Shown in pieces: positions 1 to 8,073 of a stretch of 64,000 bases of DNA (the stretch's first letter is position 1; every line of letters starts with the position of its first letter). Source of the DNA: Agromyces aurantiacus (lineage in GTDB: Bacteria; Actinomycetota; Actinomycetes; Actinomycetales; Microbacteriaceae); the NCBI RefSeq assembly GCF_016907355.1, contig NZ_JAFBBW010000001.1, positions 1,488,001-1,552,000 of the forward strand, in the 5' to 3' direction. Both the position numbers and the translations under genes were made by a program. The notes below the pieces were generated by a model, which worked only from the letters and a program-made list of their open reading frames with translations, ran no database searches and was not told the origin of the DNA.

Positions 1-171
1 GCGTTCGCCCCCGACGCCGAGTGGCGAGTGGATGCCGCGCGGCTCGAGCACCGCCATCCGATCACGCCCTACGACGGGCGCACCGTCGCGGGAGCGGTGC
101 GCGGCGTGTGGCTCGCGGGTGCGGCCCTCGACTCGACCGCGCCCACGGGGCGGTTGCTGCGCGCCGGATGA
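1..171 (+). CDS. Allantoinase, C-terminal fragment (cut by window start)
   Basis: Only the last 56 codons are present, in frame 1, ending at TGA 169-171. The reading HRHPITPYDGRTVAG followed by VRGVWLAG, and the GRLL near the end, match the C-terminal strand of allantoinases, where the last barrel segment leads into a small beta domain. Allantoinase opens the hydantoin ring of allantoin in purine catabolism. Dihydroorotase or hydantoinase are related alternatives, but PYxGR-x-VxG-x-V is most typical of allantoinase. Catalytic metal ligands lie upstream of the window and cannot be checked. Confidence 0.7.
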   Translation, partial: AFAPDAEWRVDAARLEHRHPITPYDGRTVAGAVRGVWLAGAALDSTAPTGRLLRAG

Positions 172-195
172 CGCGCGCGACGCTTGCTATCCATC

Positions 196-224
196 TGGAC
201 AATTCGCTCCAGGGCGGCTACCGT
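196..224 (+). promoter_or_regulatory. Leaderless promoter of the saccharopine-dehydrogenase-like gene
   Basis: TGGACA (196-201), a 17-bp spacer and TACCGT (219-224) form a good sigma-70-type promoter. The last base of the -10 is 8 nt before the ATG at 232, so the transcript probably begins at or beside the start codon. No convincing Shine-Dalgarno sequence lies in between. Confidence 0.6.
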
Positions 225-231
225 ACCCACC

Positions 232-1509
232 ATGCGAATCCTCCTCGTCGGCGCCGGAGGCGTCGGAGACGCCATCGCCAAGATCGCCGCGCGCCGCGAC
301 TTCTTCGAGCTCATCGTCGTCAGCGACTACGACGAGTCCCGCGCTCGCCGCACCGTCGACTGGATCGCCGCGAAGCACGGCGACGACGTCGCGGCCCGCT
401 TCGCCACCGCGCAGATCGACGCGAGCGACCCCGAGGTCGTGGCCGCCGTCGCGCGCGCCCACGGCGCCACGCACGTCATGAACGCGGTCGAGCCGAAGTT
501 CGTGCCGTCGATCTTCCGCGGCGCGCTCGCCGCCGCGGCCGACTACCTCGACATGGCCATGAGCCTGTCGGAACCGCACCCCACCGACCCCTACGCCGAG
601 ACCGGCGTGAAGCTCGGCGACGACCAGTTCGCCCAGGCCGACGACTGGGAGAAGGCCGGGCGCCTCGCCCTCGTGGGCATGGGCGTCGAGCCCGGCCTCT
701 CCGACGTGTTCGCGCGCTACGCCGCCGACCACCTCTTCAGCGAGATCGACGAGCTCGGCACGCGCGACGGCGCGAACCTCGTCGTGCGCGACGAGCACGG
801 CAACGAGATCTTCGCGCCCAGCTTCTCCATCTGGACCACGATCGAGGAGTGCCTGAACCCGCCGGTCGTGTGGGAGAAGGAGCGGGGCTGGTACACGACG
901 CCGCCGTTCAGCGAACCCGAGGTGTTCGAGTTCCCCGAGGGCATCGGACCGGTCGAGTGCGTGAACGTCGAGCACGAGGAGGTGCTCCTCATGCCGCGCT
1001 GGGTCGACGCGAAGCGCGTGACGTTCAAGTACGGCCTCGGCGACGAGTTCATCGGCGTCCTCAAGACCCTCAACCTGCTCGGTCTCGACAAGACGGCGCC
1101 GATCCGCGTGCGCAGCGCGAACGGCCCCGTCGAGGTCGCCCCGCGCGACGTCGTCGCGGCCGCGCTGCCCGACCCCGCGACGATCGGTCCTCGCATGACC
1201 GGCAAGACGTGCGCGGGCCTCTGGGTGACCGGCACGGGCGTCGACGGTGCGCCGCGCGAGGTCTACCTGTACCACGTCAGCGACAACGAGTGGACCATGC
1301 GAGAGTACGAGGCCCAGTGCGTCGTGTGGCAGACCGCGCTGAACCCCGTCATCGCGCTCGAGCTGCTCGCGACCGGGGCCTGGCAGGGCGCGGGCGTGCT
1401 CGGGCCCGAGGCGTTCGACGCGCAGCCCTTCCTCGACCTCATGGCGCGCGCCGAGGCCGACGGCGGCTACGGCCAGGCGTGGGGCATGGAGGACCGGCTC
1501 GCGCGCTGA
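232..1509 (+). CDS. Saccharopine dehydrogenase family oxidoreductase
   Basis: A 425-residue protein. The N-terminus MRILLVGAGGVG is a Rossmann dinucleotide-binding motif (GxGxxG), followed by the family pattern in which a conserved Asn-Ala-Val-Glu-Pro loop closes the NAD(P) domain (about residues 80-85). The rest resembles the saccharopine dehydrogenase C-terminal domain, so it is probably an NAD(P)-dependent enzyme of lysine/saccharopine or polyamine (carboxynorspermidine) type. The substrate cannot be told from sequence. ATG 232 is chosen over the in-frame codon at 184 because the -10 hexamer at 219-224 would otherwise lie inside the gene and because the Rossmann motif starts immediately after this Met. 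A strong terminator follows the stop codon. Confidence 0.75.
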   Translation: MRILLVGAGGVGDAIAKIAARRDFFELIVVSDYDESRARRTVDWIAAKHGDDVAARFATAQIDASDPEVVAAVARAHGATHVMNAVEPKFVPSIFRGALAAAADYLDMAMSLSEPHPTDPYAETGVKLGDDQFAQADDWEKAGRLALVGMGVEPGLSDVFARYAADHLFSEIDELGTRDGANLVVRDEHGNEIFAPSFSIWTTIEECLNPPVVWEKERGWYTTPPFSEPEVFEFPEGIGPVECVNVEHEEVLLMPRWVDAKRVTFKYGLGDEFIGVLKTLNLLGLDKTAPIRVRSANGPVEVAPRDVVAAALPDPATIGPRMTGKTCAGLWVTGTGVDGAPREVYLYHVSDNEWTMREYEAQCVVWQTALNPVIALELLATGAWQGAGVLGPEAFDAQPFLDLMARAEADGGYGQAWGMEDRLAR

Positions 1510-1516
1510 GGATGCC

Positions 1517-1548
1517 GGGGTGCCGCGGCCCCTGCGCCGCGGCACCCC
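1517..1548. terminator. Bidirectional hairpin between convergent genes
   Basis: Arms of 13 bp (1517-1529 and 1536-1548, GGGGTGCCGCGGC type) with a 6-nt loop lie between the stop codons of the oxidoreductase (1509) and the cyanophycinase (1555). There is no long T-run, as is usual in high-GC actinobacteria. Confidence 0.7.
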
Positions 1549-1554
1549 AGCGGC

Positions 1555-2835
1555 TCACTCCGGGATGAACGAGATCTCGAGCGACTCGAAGCCGCCCGTC
1601 GACCACCACCTGGTCGCCGCGACGCGGTCGAGGTAGGTGCGGTACCGCGGGTTGCGCTCCCACGTCGTGCCCTGCGCGACCGAGGCCGAGCTGGCCACGA
1701 GCGACTTCGCCTGCGTCACCATCGAGTACGTGCCGCCCGACCCGTTCGGCGAGTCCCAGATGTCGCGCTTCACCCCCGGCCCGGTACCCGTTCCCGCACC
1801 CGTGCGCTTCGCGGCGCCGGCCGTCACGGCGAGCGTGGCGAAGTCGATGCGGTCGCCGTCGACCAGGTAGCTCCAGCGCACGCCCTCGGCGCGCGTGCCG
1901 ACGATGTCGGCCGGGTACAGGTCGAGCACCGAGACGCCGTGCACGCCGATCACCTCGCCCACGCGCGTGGCGCGGTCGTAGACGAGGGCCGTGGTCTCGT
2001 CGACGCCGACCGCGAGGTCGTGGCCCGTCTCATCGGCGAGGGCGATGAGCCGTGCCTGGCGCCCCCACGTGCCGAAGTGGCTGTCGAGCAGGGCCTCGTC
2101 GAAGAACCCGAAGCCGCCGTACGGCAGGTACGTGAGGTCGTCGGCGCCGATCCCCGTGCCGGCATACGCCCCGTATCGCCACGCCTCGTAGGATTCACCG
2201 CCCGTGACCATGTCGGCGCCCTGCTGGATCGTCTGGCCCGCGCTCGAGCCCGCGACGACGCCGCCCGCGTCGAGCACGCTGCGGACGGCGCCGAGCACCG
2301 GCGTGTCGGTGCAGCTCGTGAACGCGCCCGACGGCGCGGGTGCGCAGTCGAGCAGCGACTGCACGTAGCGCGACTGGTCCCCGCCGGAGAGGAACACGCC
2401 GGTCGACGCCCGCACCTCGGCGGCGACGGCCGCGCTGTCGGCGTTCGCGGGCACGTAGGGGTCGCCCGCGTAGTCCACCGAGATGTCGACGGGCACCCGG
2501 TAGGTGTCGGCGCCGAATCGAGCGAACAGGTCGGCGTAGTAGAGCCCGTTGGCGGCGGCATTGCTCGCGGTCGGGTCGGATGCCTCGGCAGCGGACGTCG
2601 CGGGCACCGAGGCCGCGGTCACGATGGCGATGCGGGCGCGGGCCGGTCCGGATCCGTCGGGGTCGGCGTCGCGGACGATGCGCTGCAGGATCTGCGCGTT
2701 CTCGTTCAGCGCGCCGCCGATCAGGATCAGGTTGCCCTGCGGTCCGGCGGCGACGGCCGGGGCGGCGGCGCCGATCGATGCGACCAGCATGGCGGTCGCG
2801 GCGACGGTCGTGGCGATGGCTCGGGGGATCTGCAT
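1555..2835 (-). CDS. Secreted cyanophycinase-like peptidase (S51 family)
   Basis: A 426-residue precursor. Residues 1-30 form a signal peptide ending AVAA before GPQG. The mature part carries S51 hallmarks: LILIGGAL near the N-terminus, GGDQSR (about 151-156), the nucleophile elbow GSSAGQ (Ser about 198) and DSHFG (about 251-255). Cyanophycinases are serine peptidases that cut cyanophycin (Arg-Asp polymer) into beta-Asp-Arg dipeptides. No cyanophycin synthetase is nearby, so an external, scavenged substrate is likely. The ATG is preceded by GAGAGGAG at good spacing. The C-terminal 100 residues have no feature I can assign. Other S51 members (peptidase E) are much shorter, which favours cyanophycinase. 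Confidence 0.8.
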   Translation of the reverse strand: MQIPRAIATTVAATAMLVASIGAAAPAVAAGPQGNLILIGGALNENAQILQRIVRDADPDGSGPARARIAIVTAASVPATSAAEASDPTASNAAANGLYYADLFARFGADTYRVPVDISVDYAGDPYVPANADSAAVAAEVRASTGVFLSGGDQSRYVQSLLDCAPAPSGAFTSCTDTPVLGAVRSVLDAGGVVAGSSAGQTIQQGADMVTGGESYEAWRYGAYAGTGIGADDLTYLPYGGFGFFDEALLDSHFGTWGRQARLIALADETGHDLAVGVDETTALVYDRATRVGEVIGVHGVSVLDLYPADIVGTRAEGVRWSYLVDGDRIDFATLAVTAGAAKRTGAGTGTGPGVKRDIWDSPNGSGGTYSMVTQAKSLVASSASVAQGTTWERNPRYRTYLDRVAATRWWSTGGFESLEISFIPE

Positions 2836-2861
2836 GGAGCTCCTCTCGTCGTTGAGTGGTC

Positions 2862-2936
2862 GTCACAGTACAAGAACCGTTACAAATGCGATAGATGGAA
2901 TATCTGTGACATCCGTGCGAGCCGATGCAGTAGTGT
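2862..2936 (+). promoter_or_regulatory. Divergent promoter region with inverted repeat
   Basis: GTCACAG (2862-2868) and CTGTGAC (2904-2910) form a 7-bp inverted repeat between the cyanophycinase and GNAT genes. For the plus strand, a GTGACA-like -35 near 2906-2911 and TAGTGT (2931-2936) precede the ATG at 2945 by 8 nt, so the GNAT transcript is probably leaderless. The regulator is unknown. Confidence 0.4.
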
Positions 2937-2944
2937 CCGAGATC

Positions 2945-3814
2945 ATGACGGATGACGCGCTCGGTCCCAGCGCGTCGGCGACGACCCGGGCGCGCGAGGT
3001 CGCCGACGAGGCCGACCGGGCGGCGGGCGTCGTCACGCGCGAGGCGCGGCCCGATGAGCTCGCGGGCGCGCTCGCGCGCTTCGACGCGACGTGGGGTCCG
3101 GGTCGCACGGTCGACCTGGCATCACTGCGAGCGATCGCGCACGCCGGCAACACCGTGCTGGTCGCGGTGCCCGCGCGCGGACGGGGGGGTGCCGCAATCG
3201 ACCCGGCCGCGCCGGATGCGCCGCCGCTCGGAGCTGCCCTCGGCTTCCTCGGCTGGGCGGGCGGGCTGCACGTGCACTCGCACATGAACGCCGTCGACCC
3301 GCGGGCGCGCGGACGCGGCATCGGCGTCGCGCTGAAGCTGCGGCAGCGCGCGACCTGCCTCGAGCACGGCATCGACGAGGTGCGCTGGACCTACGATCCG
3401 CTCATCCGCCGCAACGCGCGCATGAACCTCGTGCGCCTCGGCGCCGAGGTGCTGGCGTACCGCCCCGACTTCTACGGCGAGCTGCGCGATGCGATCTCGG
3501 CCGGCGACCGCAGCGACCGGTTCGAGGTGCGGTGGCGGCTCACCTCGCCGCGCGTGGCGCGGGCACTCGCGCGGCTGCCGCAGCCCGAGTGGCACGCCGA
3601 GGGCGGGCTGCCGCTCGACGCCGACTTCGAGGGCCTGCGCGCGAGCGAGCCGGCCGAGGCCGCGGCCCTGCGCGACGCCTCGCGGGTGGCATTCGCGGTG
3701 CTCGCCGACGGCCGGCTCCGGCCCGAGCTCGACGCGGCGGGCGACTACGTGTTCACGGCGGACGAGCCGGACCGAGCGCCCGACACGTCGGCGCCTGCGC
3801 CGCCCGCCTCGTGA
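2945..3814 (+). CDS. GNAT family N-acetyltransferase/acyltransferase (COG3375-like)
   Basis: A 289-residue protein. After an N-terminal leader, an acyl-CoA transferase fold is visible: ALGFLGW, then HSHMNAVDPRARGRGIG, where V-x-P-x-x-R-G-x-G is the CoA-binding loop, followed by WTYDPLIRRNARMN. This order, including the W-x-Y/F-D-P-L motif, is typical of the COG3375 type that in several bacteria is encoded beside N-succinylamino-acid racemase/OSBS enzymes. Such an enzyme lies at 19346-20638 here, so a role in N-succinylation of amino acids is a reasonable guess. The start is fixed by the -10 hexamer 8 nt upstream. The last 70 nt overlap the 3' end of the convergent LacI gene. Confidence 0.7.
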   Translation: MTDDALGPSASATTRAREVADEADRAAGVVTREARPDELAGALARFDATWGPGRTVDLASLRAIAHAGNTVLVAVPARGRGGAAIDPAAPDAPPLGAALGFLGWAGGLHVHSHMNAVDPRARGRGIGVALKLRQRATCLEHGIDEVRWTYDPLIRRNARMNLVRLGAEVLAYRPDFYGELRDAISAGDRSDRFEVRWRLTSPRVARALARLPQPEWHAEGGLPLDADFEGLRASEPAEAAALRDASRVAFAVLADGRLRPELDAAGDYVFTADEPDRAPDTSAPAPPAS

Positions 3815-4839
3815 GGCGATGAGGCCCCGACCGTGGATTCGCGCACCACGATCCGGAAGTCGGGCTTCATCTGGCGCGGGGGCCGTCGCTCGCCCTTCTC
3901 CTGGATGCGCTCGAGGAGCATGTCGACCGCCATCTCCGCGATCTGGTCTCGTCCCGGGTCGACGCTCGAGAGCGACGGCACCGAGAAGCGCGACTCGTCG
4001 ATGTTGTCGAAGGCGATGACGGCGACATCCTCGGGCACGCGCAGCTCGGCCTCGCCGAGCGCGCGCAGCACGCCGAGGCCGAGCGTGTCGTTGAGCGCGA
4101 ACACGGCATCGAACGGCACGCCCTCGTCGATCATCCGCCAGGTCGCAGCGGCGCCGGTCTCGCGGTTCCATGGCTGGGCGACGCGGATCAGTCGCGGATC
4201 CTCGGCGACACCCGCTGCGTGGAGCGCCTGCCGATATCCGTCCAGGCGCAGCGATCCCGAGCTCGCCCCCGCGTCGCCCGCCGGTGGCGCGCCGATCAGG
4301 GCGATGCGAGTGCGTCCGAGGTCGAGCAGGTGCTCCACGGCGGCGCGAGCGGAGGACACGTTGTGCATCGTCACGTGGTCCGTCGGGCCCCCGAAGATCC
4401 GCTCTCCCAGGAGGACGAGCGGAATCGGCACGTCGAGCGCATCGGCGTCGGCCTGGGCGAGGCTGACCGGGCTGAACAGCAATCCGTCGGTGAGATGGAG
4501 CCTGCCGCCCGACAGGGACTGCAACTCCTTCTCGCGGTCGCCGTTCGTCTGCTCGATGAGCACGCTGAGCCCGCGCCGCTCGGCCGCCCTGATGACGGCA
4601 TCGGCGAGTTCCGCGAAGTAGTTCTCACGAAGGGCCGGCACGGCGAGGCCGATCACGCCGGTCCGTCCGGAGCGCAGCCCACGCGCCGAGACGTTGGGGC
4701 GGTAGCCGAGCTCGCGGATGGCACTGAGCACCCGTTCGCGTGTCTGCGGCCGCACGTGGGGATAGTCGTTGACCACGTTGGAGACGGTCTTGATCGACAC
4801 GCCGGCCACGCGCGCGACGTCGTGCAGCGTGGCCCCCAA
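3745..4839 (-). CDS. LacI family transcriptional regulator (pentose locus, regulator 1)
   Basis: A 364-residue repressor. Residues 4-50 are the LacI helix-turn-helix and hinge (TLHDVARVAGVSIKTVS then YRPN-x-x-ARGL). Residues about 60-340 are the periplasmic-binding-protein-like sensor domain, with the usual VIAFDN and SLSSVDPG segments. The start is TTG at 4839, chosen because GGAGG lies 8 nt upstream and the HTH begins at residue 4. It is the last gene of a minus-strand group behind the dehydratase gene (73-nt gap), so it probably senses a pentose or its acid. The C-terminal 20 residues are low-complexity and are encoded by DNA that also encodes the end of the convergent GNAT gene. Confidence 0.85.
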   Translation of the reverse strand: MGATLHDVARVAGVSIKTVSNVVNDYPHVRPQTRERVLSAIRELGYRPNVSARGLRSGRTGVIGLAVPALRENYFAELADAVIRAAERRGLSVLIEQTNGDREKELQSLSGGRLHLTDGLLFSPVSLAQADADALDVPIPLVLLGERIFGGPTDHVTMHNVSSARAAVEHLLDLGRTRIALIGAPPAGDAGASSGSLRLDGYRQALHAAGVAEDPRLIRVAQPWNRETGAAATWRMIDEGVPFDAVFALNDTLGLGVLRALGEAELRVPEDVAVIAFDNIDESRFSVPSLSSVDPGRDQIAEMAVDMLLERIQEKGERRPPRQMKPDFRIVVRESTVGASSPHEAGGAGADVSGARSGSSAVNT

Positions 4840-4912
4840 GTCGACGCCTCCGTCCTGCTTCGCGTCTCAGCGCCACTGTACCCCAGCGATGATGCTCGGC
4901 CCGTGCAGCGCG

Positions 4913-6625
4913 TCAGTGGGATTCGCGTGCCACCTGAGGCCCGCTCGACCCGACCAGGAAGTCGAGGTCCGCCCCCGTGTCGGCCTGCAGCACGTGCTCG
5001 ACGTACAGCTTCTCCCAGCCCCGGGCCGGCGCGGCGAAGGCGTTCGAGGTCGCGTCGGGCATGCGACGGCGCTGGAGTTCCTCGTCGGCCACCAGCAGCT
5101 CCAGCCGACGGCCGGGAACGTCGAGGAGGATCTCGTCGCCGTCCTGGACCAGCCCGAGCGGACCGCCCGCGGCCGCCTCCGGGCTCACGTGCAGCACGAC
5201 CGTGCCGTACGCCGTGCCGCTCATCCGACCGTCGCAGATGCGCACCATGTCCCGCACCCCCTGCTCGAGCAGCTTCCGCGGCAGCGGCATGTTCGCCACC
5301 TCGGGCATGCCGGGATACCCGCGAGGGCCGCAGCCCCGCAGCACCAGGACGGACGAGGCATCCACGGGCAGGTCCGGGTCGTCGATGCGGGCGTGCAGGT
5401 CCTCGACCGAGTCGAAGACCACCGCGCGACCGCGGTGCTCGAGGAGCTGCGGGCTCGCCGCAGCCGGCTTGATGATCGCGCCGGTCGGTGCGAGGTTGCC
5501 GCGCAGCACCGCGATGCCGGCGTCGTCGAGCAGCGGCTCGGCCCTCGACGAGATCACGTCGTGATCCCAGATCTCCTGGTCGTCGAGGTACTCGACGAGG
5601 GGACGCCCCGTCACCGTGATCGCGGTGGGGTCGAGGAGATCGCGCACCTGGTCGAGCACCGCGAGCAGCCCGCCGGCGCGGAAGAAGTCCTCCATGAGGT
5701 AGCGCCCCGCAGGCTGCAGGTTCACGAGGAGCGGGACCTCTGCCGCGATGCGATCGAAGTCGTCGAGCGTGAGCTCGATGCCGAGGCGCCCGGCGATGGC
5801 GAGCAGGTGCACGACCGCGTTCGTCGAGCCGCCGATCGCCGCGAGGGTCACGATCGCGTTGTGGAACGAGGCCCTCGAGATGGTCGTGCTGGGGGTGCGC
5901 CCCTCGGCCACCATCTCCACGATGAGCCGGCCGGTCTCGTGGGCGGCCTCCAGGAGACGACTGTCGGGTGCGGGCGTCCCCGCGATGCCCGGCAGGGTGG
6001 TGCCGAGGGCCTCGGCGAGCAGCCCCATGGTCGAGGCGGTGCCCATGGTGTTGCAGTGCCCCCGGCTTCGGATCATGGATGACTCGGAGCGTTCGAACAG
6101 CGTCTCGGAGAGCGTCCCGGCACGCACCTCCTCGCTGAGCTTCCACACGTCGGTGCCGCAGCCGAGGGGCACGCCGCGGAAGGTGCCGTTCAGCATCGGG
6201 CCCCCCGGGACCACGACGGCCGGGATGTCGACGGAGGCGGCGGCCATGAGCAACGCGGGAATGGTCTTGTCGCACCCTCCGAGCAGTACGACGCCGTCGA
6301 TCGGGTTGGCCCGGAGCATCTCCTCGATGGCCATCGCCGCCATGTTCCGCCACAACATGGCGGTGGGTCGCACCTGCGTCTCGCCGAGCGAGACGACGGG
6401 CAGGTTGAGCGGGACTCCGCCCGCCTCTGCGACCCCCAGCTTGACGCTCTGCGCGACCTCGTCGAGGTGGGAGTTGCACGGCGTGAGATCCGACGCGGTG
6501 TTCGCGATCGCGATCTGCGGCCGGTCGAAGGCATCGCCGGGGATCCCGCGCCTCATCCACGCTCGGTGGAGGTAGGCGTTGCGGTCATCCCCGCCGTACC
6601 ACTGGGAACTGCGTCGTTCGTTCAT
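4913..6625 (-). CDS. Sugar-acid dehydratase of the IlvD/Edd family (L-arabinonate or D-xylonate type)
   Basis: A 570-residue enzyme. The Fe-S cluster cysteines are visible at about C50 (TPCNSH), C118 (GGCDKT) and C191 (GHCNTMG), with the GRMSGT catalytic-serine segment in the C-terminal third. The start RNAYLHRAWMRRG and the TPCNSHLDE motif resemble L-arabinonate/D-xylonate dehydratases more than true IlvD. The reaction would be aldonate to 2-keto-3-deoxyaldonate. It sits 31 nt behind the FAH-family gene, has GAGGAG before its ATG, and lies beside an arabinofuranosidase locus, so L-arabinonate is the favoured substrate. Gluconate or galactonate cannot be excluded. Confidence 0.75.
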   Translation of the reverse strand: MNERRSSQWYGGDDRNAYLHRAWMRRGIPGDAFDRPQIAIANTASDLTPCNSHLDEVAQSVKLGVAEAGGVPLNLPVVSLGETQVRPTAMLWRNMAAMAIEEMLRANPIDGVVLLGGCDKTIPALLMAAASVDIPAVVVPGGPMLNGTFRGVPLGCGTDVWKLSEEVRAGTLSETLFERSESSMIRSRGHCNTMGTASTMGLLAEALGTTLPGIAGTPAPDSRLLEAAHETGRLIVEMVAEGRTPSTTISRASFHNAIVTLAAIGGSTNAVVHLLAIAGRLGIELTLDDFDRIAAEVPLLVNLQPAGRYLMEDFFRAGGLLAVLDQVRDLLDPTAITVTGRPLVEYLDDQEIWDHDVISSRAEPLLDDAGIAVLRGNLAPTGAIIKPAAASPQLLEHRGRAVVFDSVEDLHARIDDPDLPVDASSVLVLRGCGPRGYPGMPEVANMPLPRKLLEQGVRDMVRICDGRMSGTAYGTVVLHVSPEAAAGGPLGLVQDGDEILLDVPGRRLELLVADEELQRRRMPDATSNAFAAPARGWEKLYVEHVLQADTGADLDFLVGSSGPQVARESH

Positions 6626-6656
6626 CGCTCCTCGTGCTTCCGATGGTGGATCAGGG

Positions 6657-7820
6657 TCAGGGTCTCGGGTGCTCTGCGGTGAGCGCCGCCATCAGCGCCC
6701 GGATGCCGAACGTCCACGGCTCGAGTTCCTCGCTGACGCCGACGGTGTTCACGAGCGACCCCAGGGAGGGACTCGAGATGGTGACCCGGTCGCCGACACG
6801 GTGGGTGAACCCGTGACCCGTCTGGTCGCGGTCCTGCACCGGCGCGAAGACCGTGCCGGTGAACAGCGCGAAGCCGTCGGGATACTGGTGGTGATCGCCG
6901 AAAGCGGCGGAGATCAGCTCCTCGAACGGCCGGCTGATCCGATCGAGCGCGCTGGCTCCCTCGAGCACGAAGCCGTCCTCTCCCTCGATCCGAAGGCCGA
7001 TGGTCTCGGTCCGCAGTCGTTCGAGGCCGAAGCGTTCGTCGAAGAGCCGCAGGAACGGCCCGACGGCGCACGAGCCGTTGTTGTCCTTCGCGGCCCCCAG
7101 CAGCAACGCGCTGCGCCCCTCGAGGTCGCGCAGGTTCACGTCATTGCCGAGCGTCGCTGCCACCGGTATGCCGCTCGAGTCCATGACGAGCACCAACTCG
7201 GGTTCCGGGTTGTTCCACTGCGATCGCTCCAGCACGCCGATCCGGGCGCCGAAGCCGACCGACGAGAGCACCGGCGCCTTGGTGAACACCTCGGGATCCG
7301 GTCCGATGCCGACCTCGAGATACTGGGACCACATGCCCTCGGCGATGAGCGCTCGCTTCAGCTCGAGCGCCTCGGGCGAGCCGGGACGGACGCGATCGAG
7401 CGCCGTGCCCACGGACACGGCCATGCGCGCTCGGATCGCCTCGGCGGCGGCGGGGTCGCCGGCGGCCTGCTCCTCGATGACCCGCTCGAGGAGCGAATCG
7501 GCGAAGGTGACGCCGCACGCCTTGATCACCTGCAGGTCGATGGGGGCGAGCAAGCGCGGCCGTGCCGGATCGCGCTCGAGTGACGCGTCGACCACGTCGG
7601 CGATCGGCCAGGTCTGCGCGGCCCGAGCGTTCGCGAGGGCCGTCGGCGCATCCGGGATCTCCAGCAGATGCGAGACGGTCGGCGCGAGCGACGACACGTC
7701 GACGAGCACGTCGTCGCGCAGCACGGCGACGATCGGCGCCGCCCGGGCAGGGTCGATGATCCGCGCGATGAGGATGGCCGCCTCGGCATCGTGCGGGAGG
7801 ATTCCGGGGACCGGATGCAT
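6657..7820 (-). CDS. Fumarylacetoacetate-hydrolase family protein, probable 2-keto-3-deoxy-pentonate dehydratase
   Basis: A 387-residue protein of the FAH superfamily. The metal-site segment EPELVLVMD, the later GNDVN-x-RDLEG and the DNNGSCAVGPFL stretch fit family members acting on 2-keto-3-deoxy acids. In some microbes an FAH-fold enzyme dehydrates 2-keto-3-deoxy-arabinonate to alpha-ketoglutarate semialdehyde; placement directly before an aldonate dehydratase gene suggests that role here. Met at 7820 is chosen because GAGGAG lies 6-7 nt upstream; an in-frame ATG at 7832 lacks such a site. It is the first gene of the unit FAH-dehydratase-LacI, divergent from the sugar transporter. A hydrolase on an aromatic ring-cleavage product is an alternative. 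Confidence 0.65.
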   Translation of the reverse strand: MHPVPGILPHDAEAAILIARIIDPARAAPIVAVLRDDVLVDVSSLAPTVSHLLEIPDAPTALANARAAQTWPIADVVDASLERDPARPRLLAPIDLQVIKACGVTFADSLLERVIEEQAAGDPAAAEAIRARMAVSVGTALDRVRPGSPEALELKRALIAEGMWSQYLEVGIGPDPEVFTKAPVLSSVGFGARIGVLERSQWNNPEPELVLVMDSSGIPVAATLGNDVNLRDLEGRSALLLGAAKDNNGSCAVGPFLRLFDERFGLERLRTETIGLRIEGEDGFVLEGASALDRISRPFEELISAAFGDHHQYPDGFALFTGTVFAPVQDRDQTGHGFTHRVGDRVTISSPSLGSLVNTVGVSEELEPWTFGIRALMAALTAEHPRP

Positions 7821-7887
7821 CGTTCTCCTCATGGTCGTGGGTCCTCTCCCTTCCATCGGTCCCGTCATCGCGCCCCGGGGCCGCTTC

Positions 7888-7920
7888 CGGAAGTTTCGGC
7901 CACCCCCTTGACAACTTCCG
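7888..7920. promoter_or_regulatory. Inverted repeat overlapping divergent promoters
   Basis: CGGAAGTT (7888-7895) and AACTTCCG (7913-7920) form an 8-bp inverted repeat with a 17-nt spacer. It contains an overlapping near-palindrome, CCGGAAGTTTCGG (7887-7899), and covers the TTGACA (7908-7913) of the transporter promoter. It may be an operator for the minus-strand FAH-dehydratase unit, distinct from the TACAACGTTGTA sites downstream. Confidence 0.4.
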
Positions 7921-7936
7921 ATGGGAGGAGGACGCT
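7908..7936 (+). promoter_or_regulatory. Promoter of the sugar ABC transporter operon
   Basis: A perfect TTGACA at 7908-7913 is followed after 17 bp by GACGCT (7931-7936), a weak -10 that keeps the second A and final T. The predicted transcript start falls at the operator pair at 7941-7965, consistent with repression by a LacI protein. Confidence 0.5.
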
Positions 7937-7940
7937 GTGT

Positions 7941-7965
7941 GCAACGTTGGAAGTACAACGTTGTA
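7941..7965. promoter_or_regulatory. Paired LacI-type operators (AACGTT palindromes)
   Basis: CAACGTTG (7942-7949) and the perfect 12-bp palindrome TACAACGTTGTA (7954-7965) lie 14 bp apart, centre to centre, just downstream of the -10. The central CG and symmetric arms are the form used by LacI/PurR-family proteins. The same motif recurs at 15350-15361 and 15413-15432 in front of the esterase gene, so one repressor probably controls both units. Confidence 0.6.
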
Positions 7966-8073
7966 TATCCAGATCGTAACCTCCCCACCAGGCTCCCCGC
8001 CACGGTCCGGACCGATTCCGCATCTGGGTACGAGCACCGACAAGGATGTCCACGCTTCCGAAAGGGAACCCCA

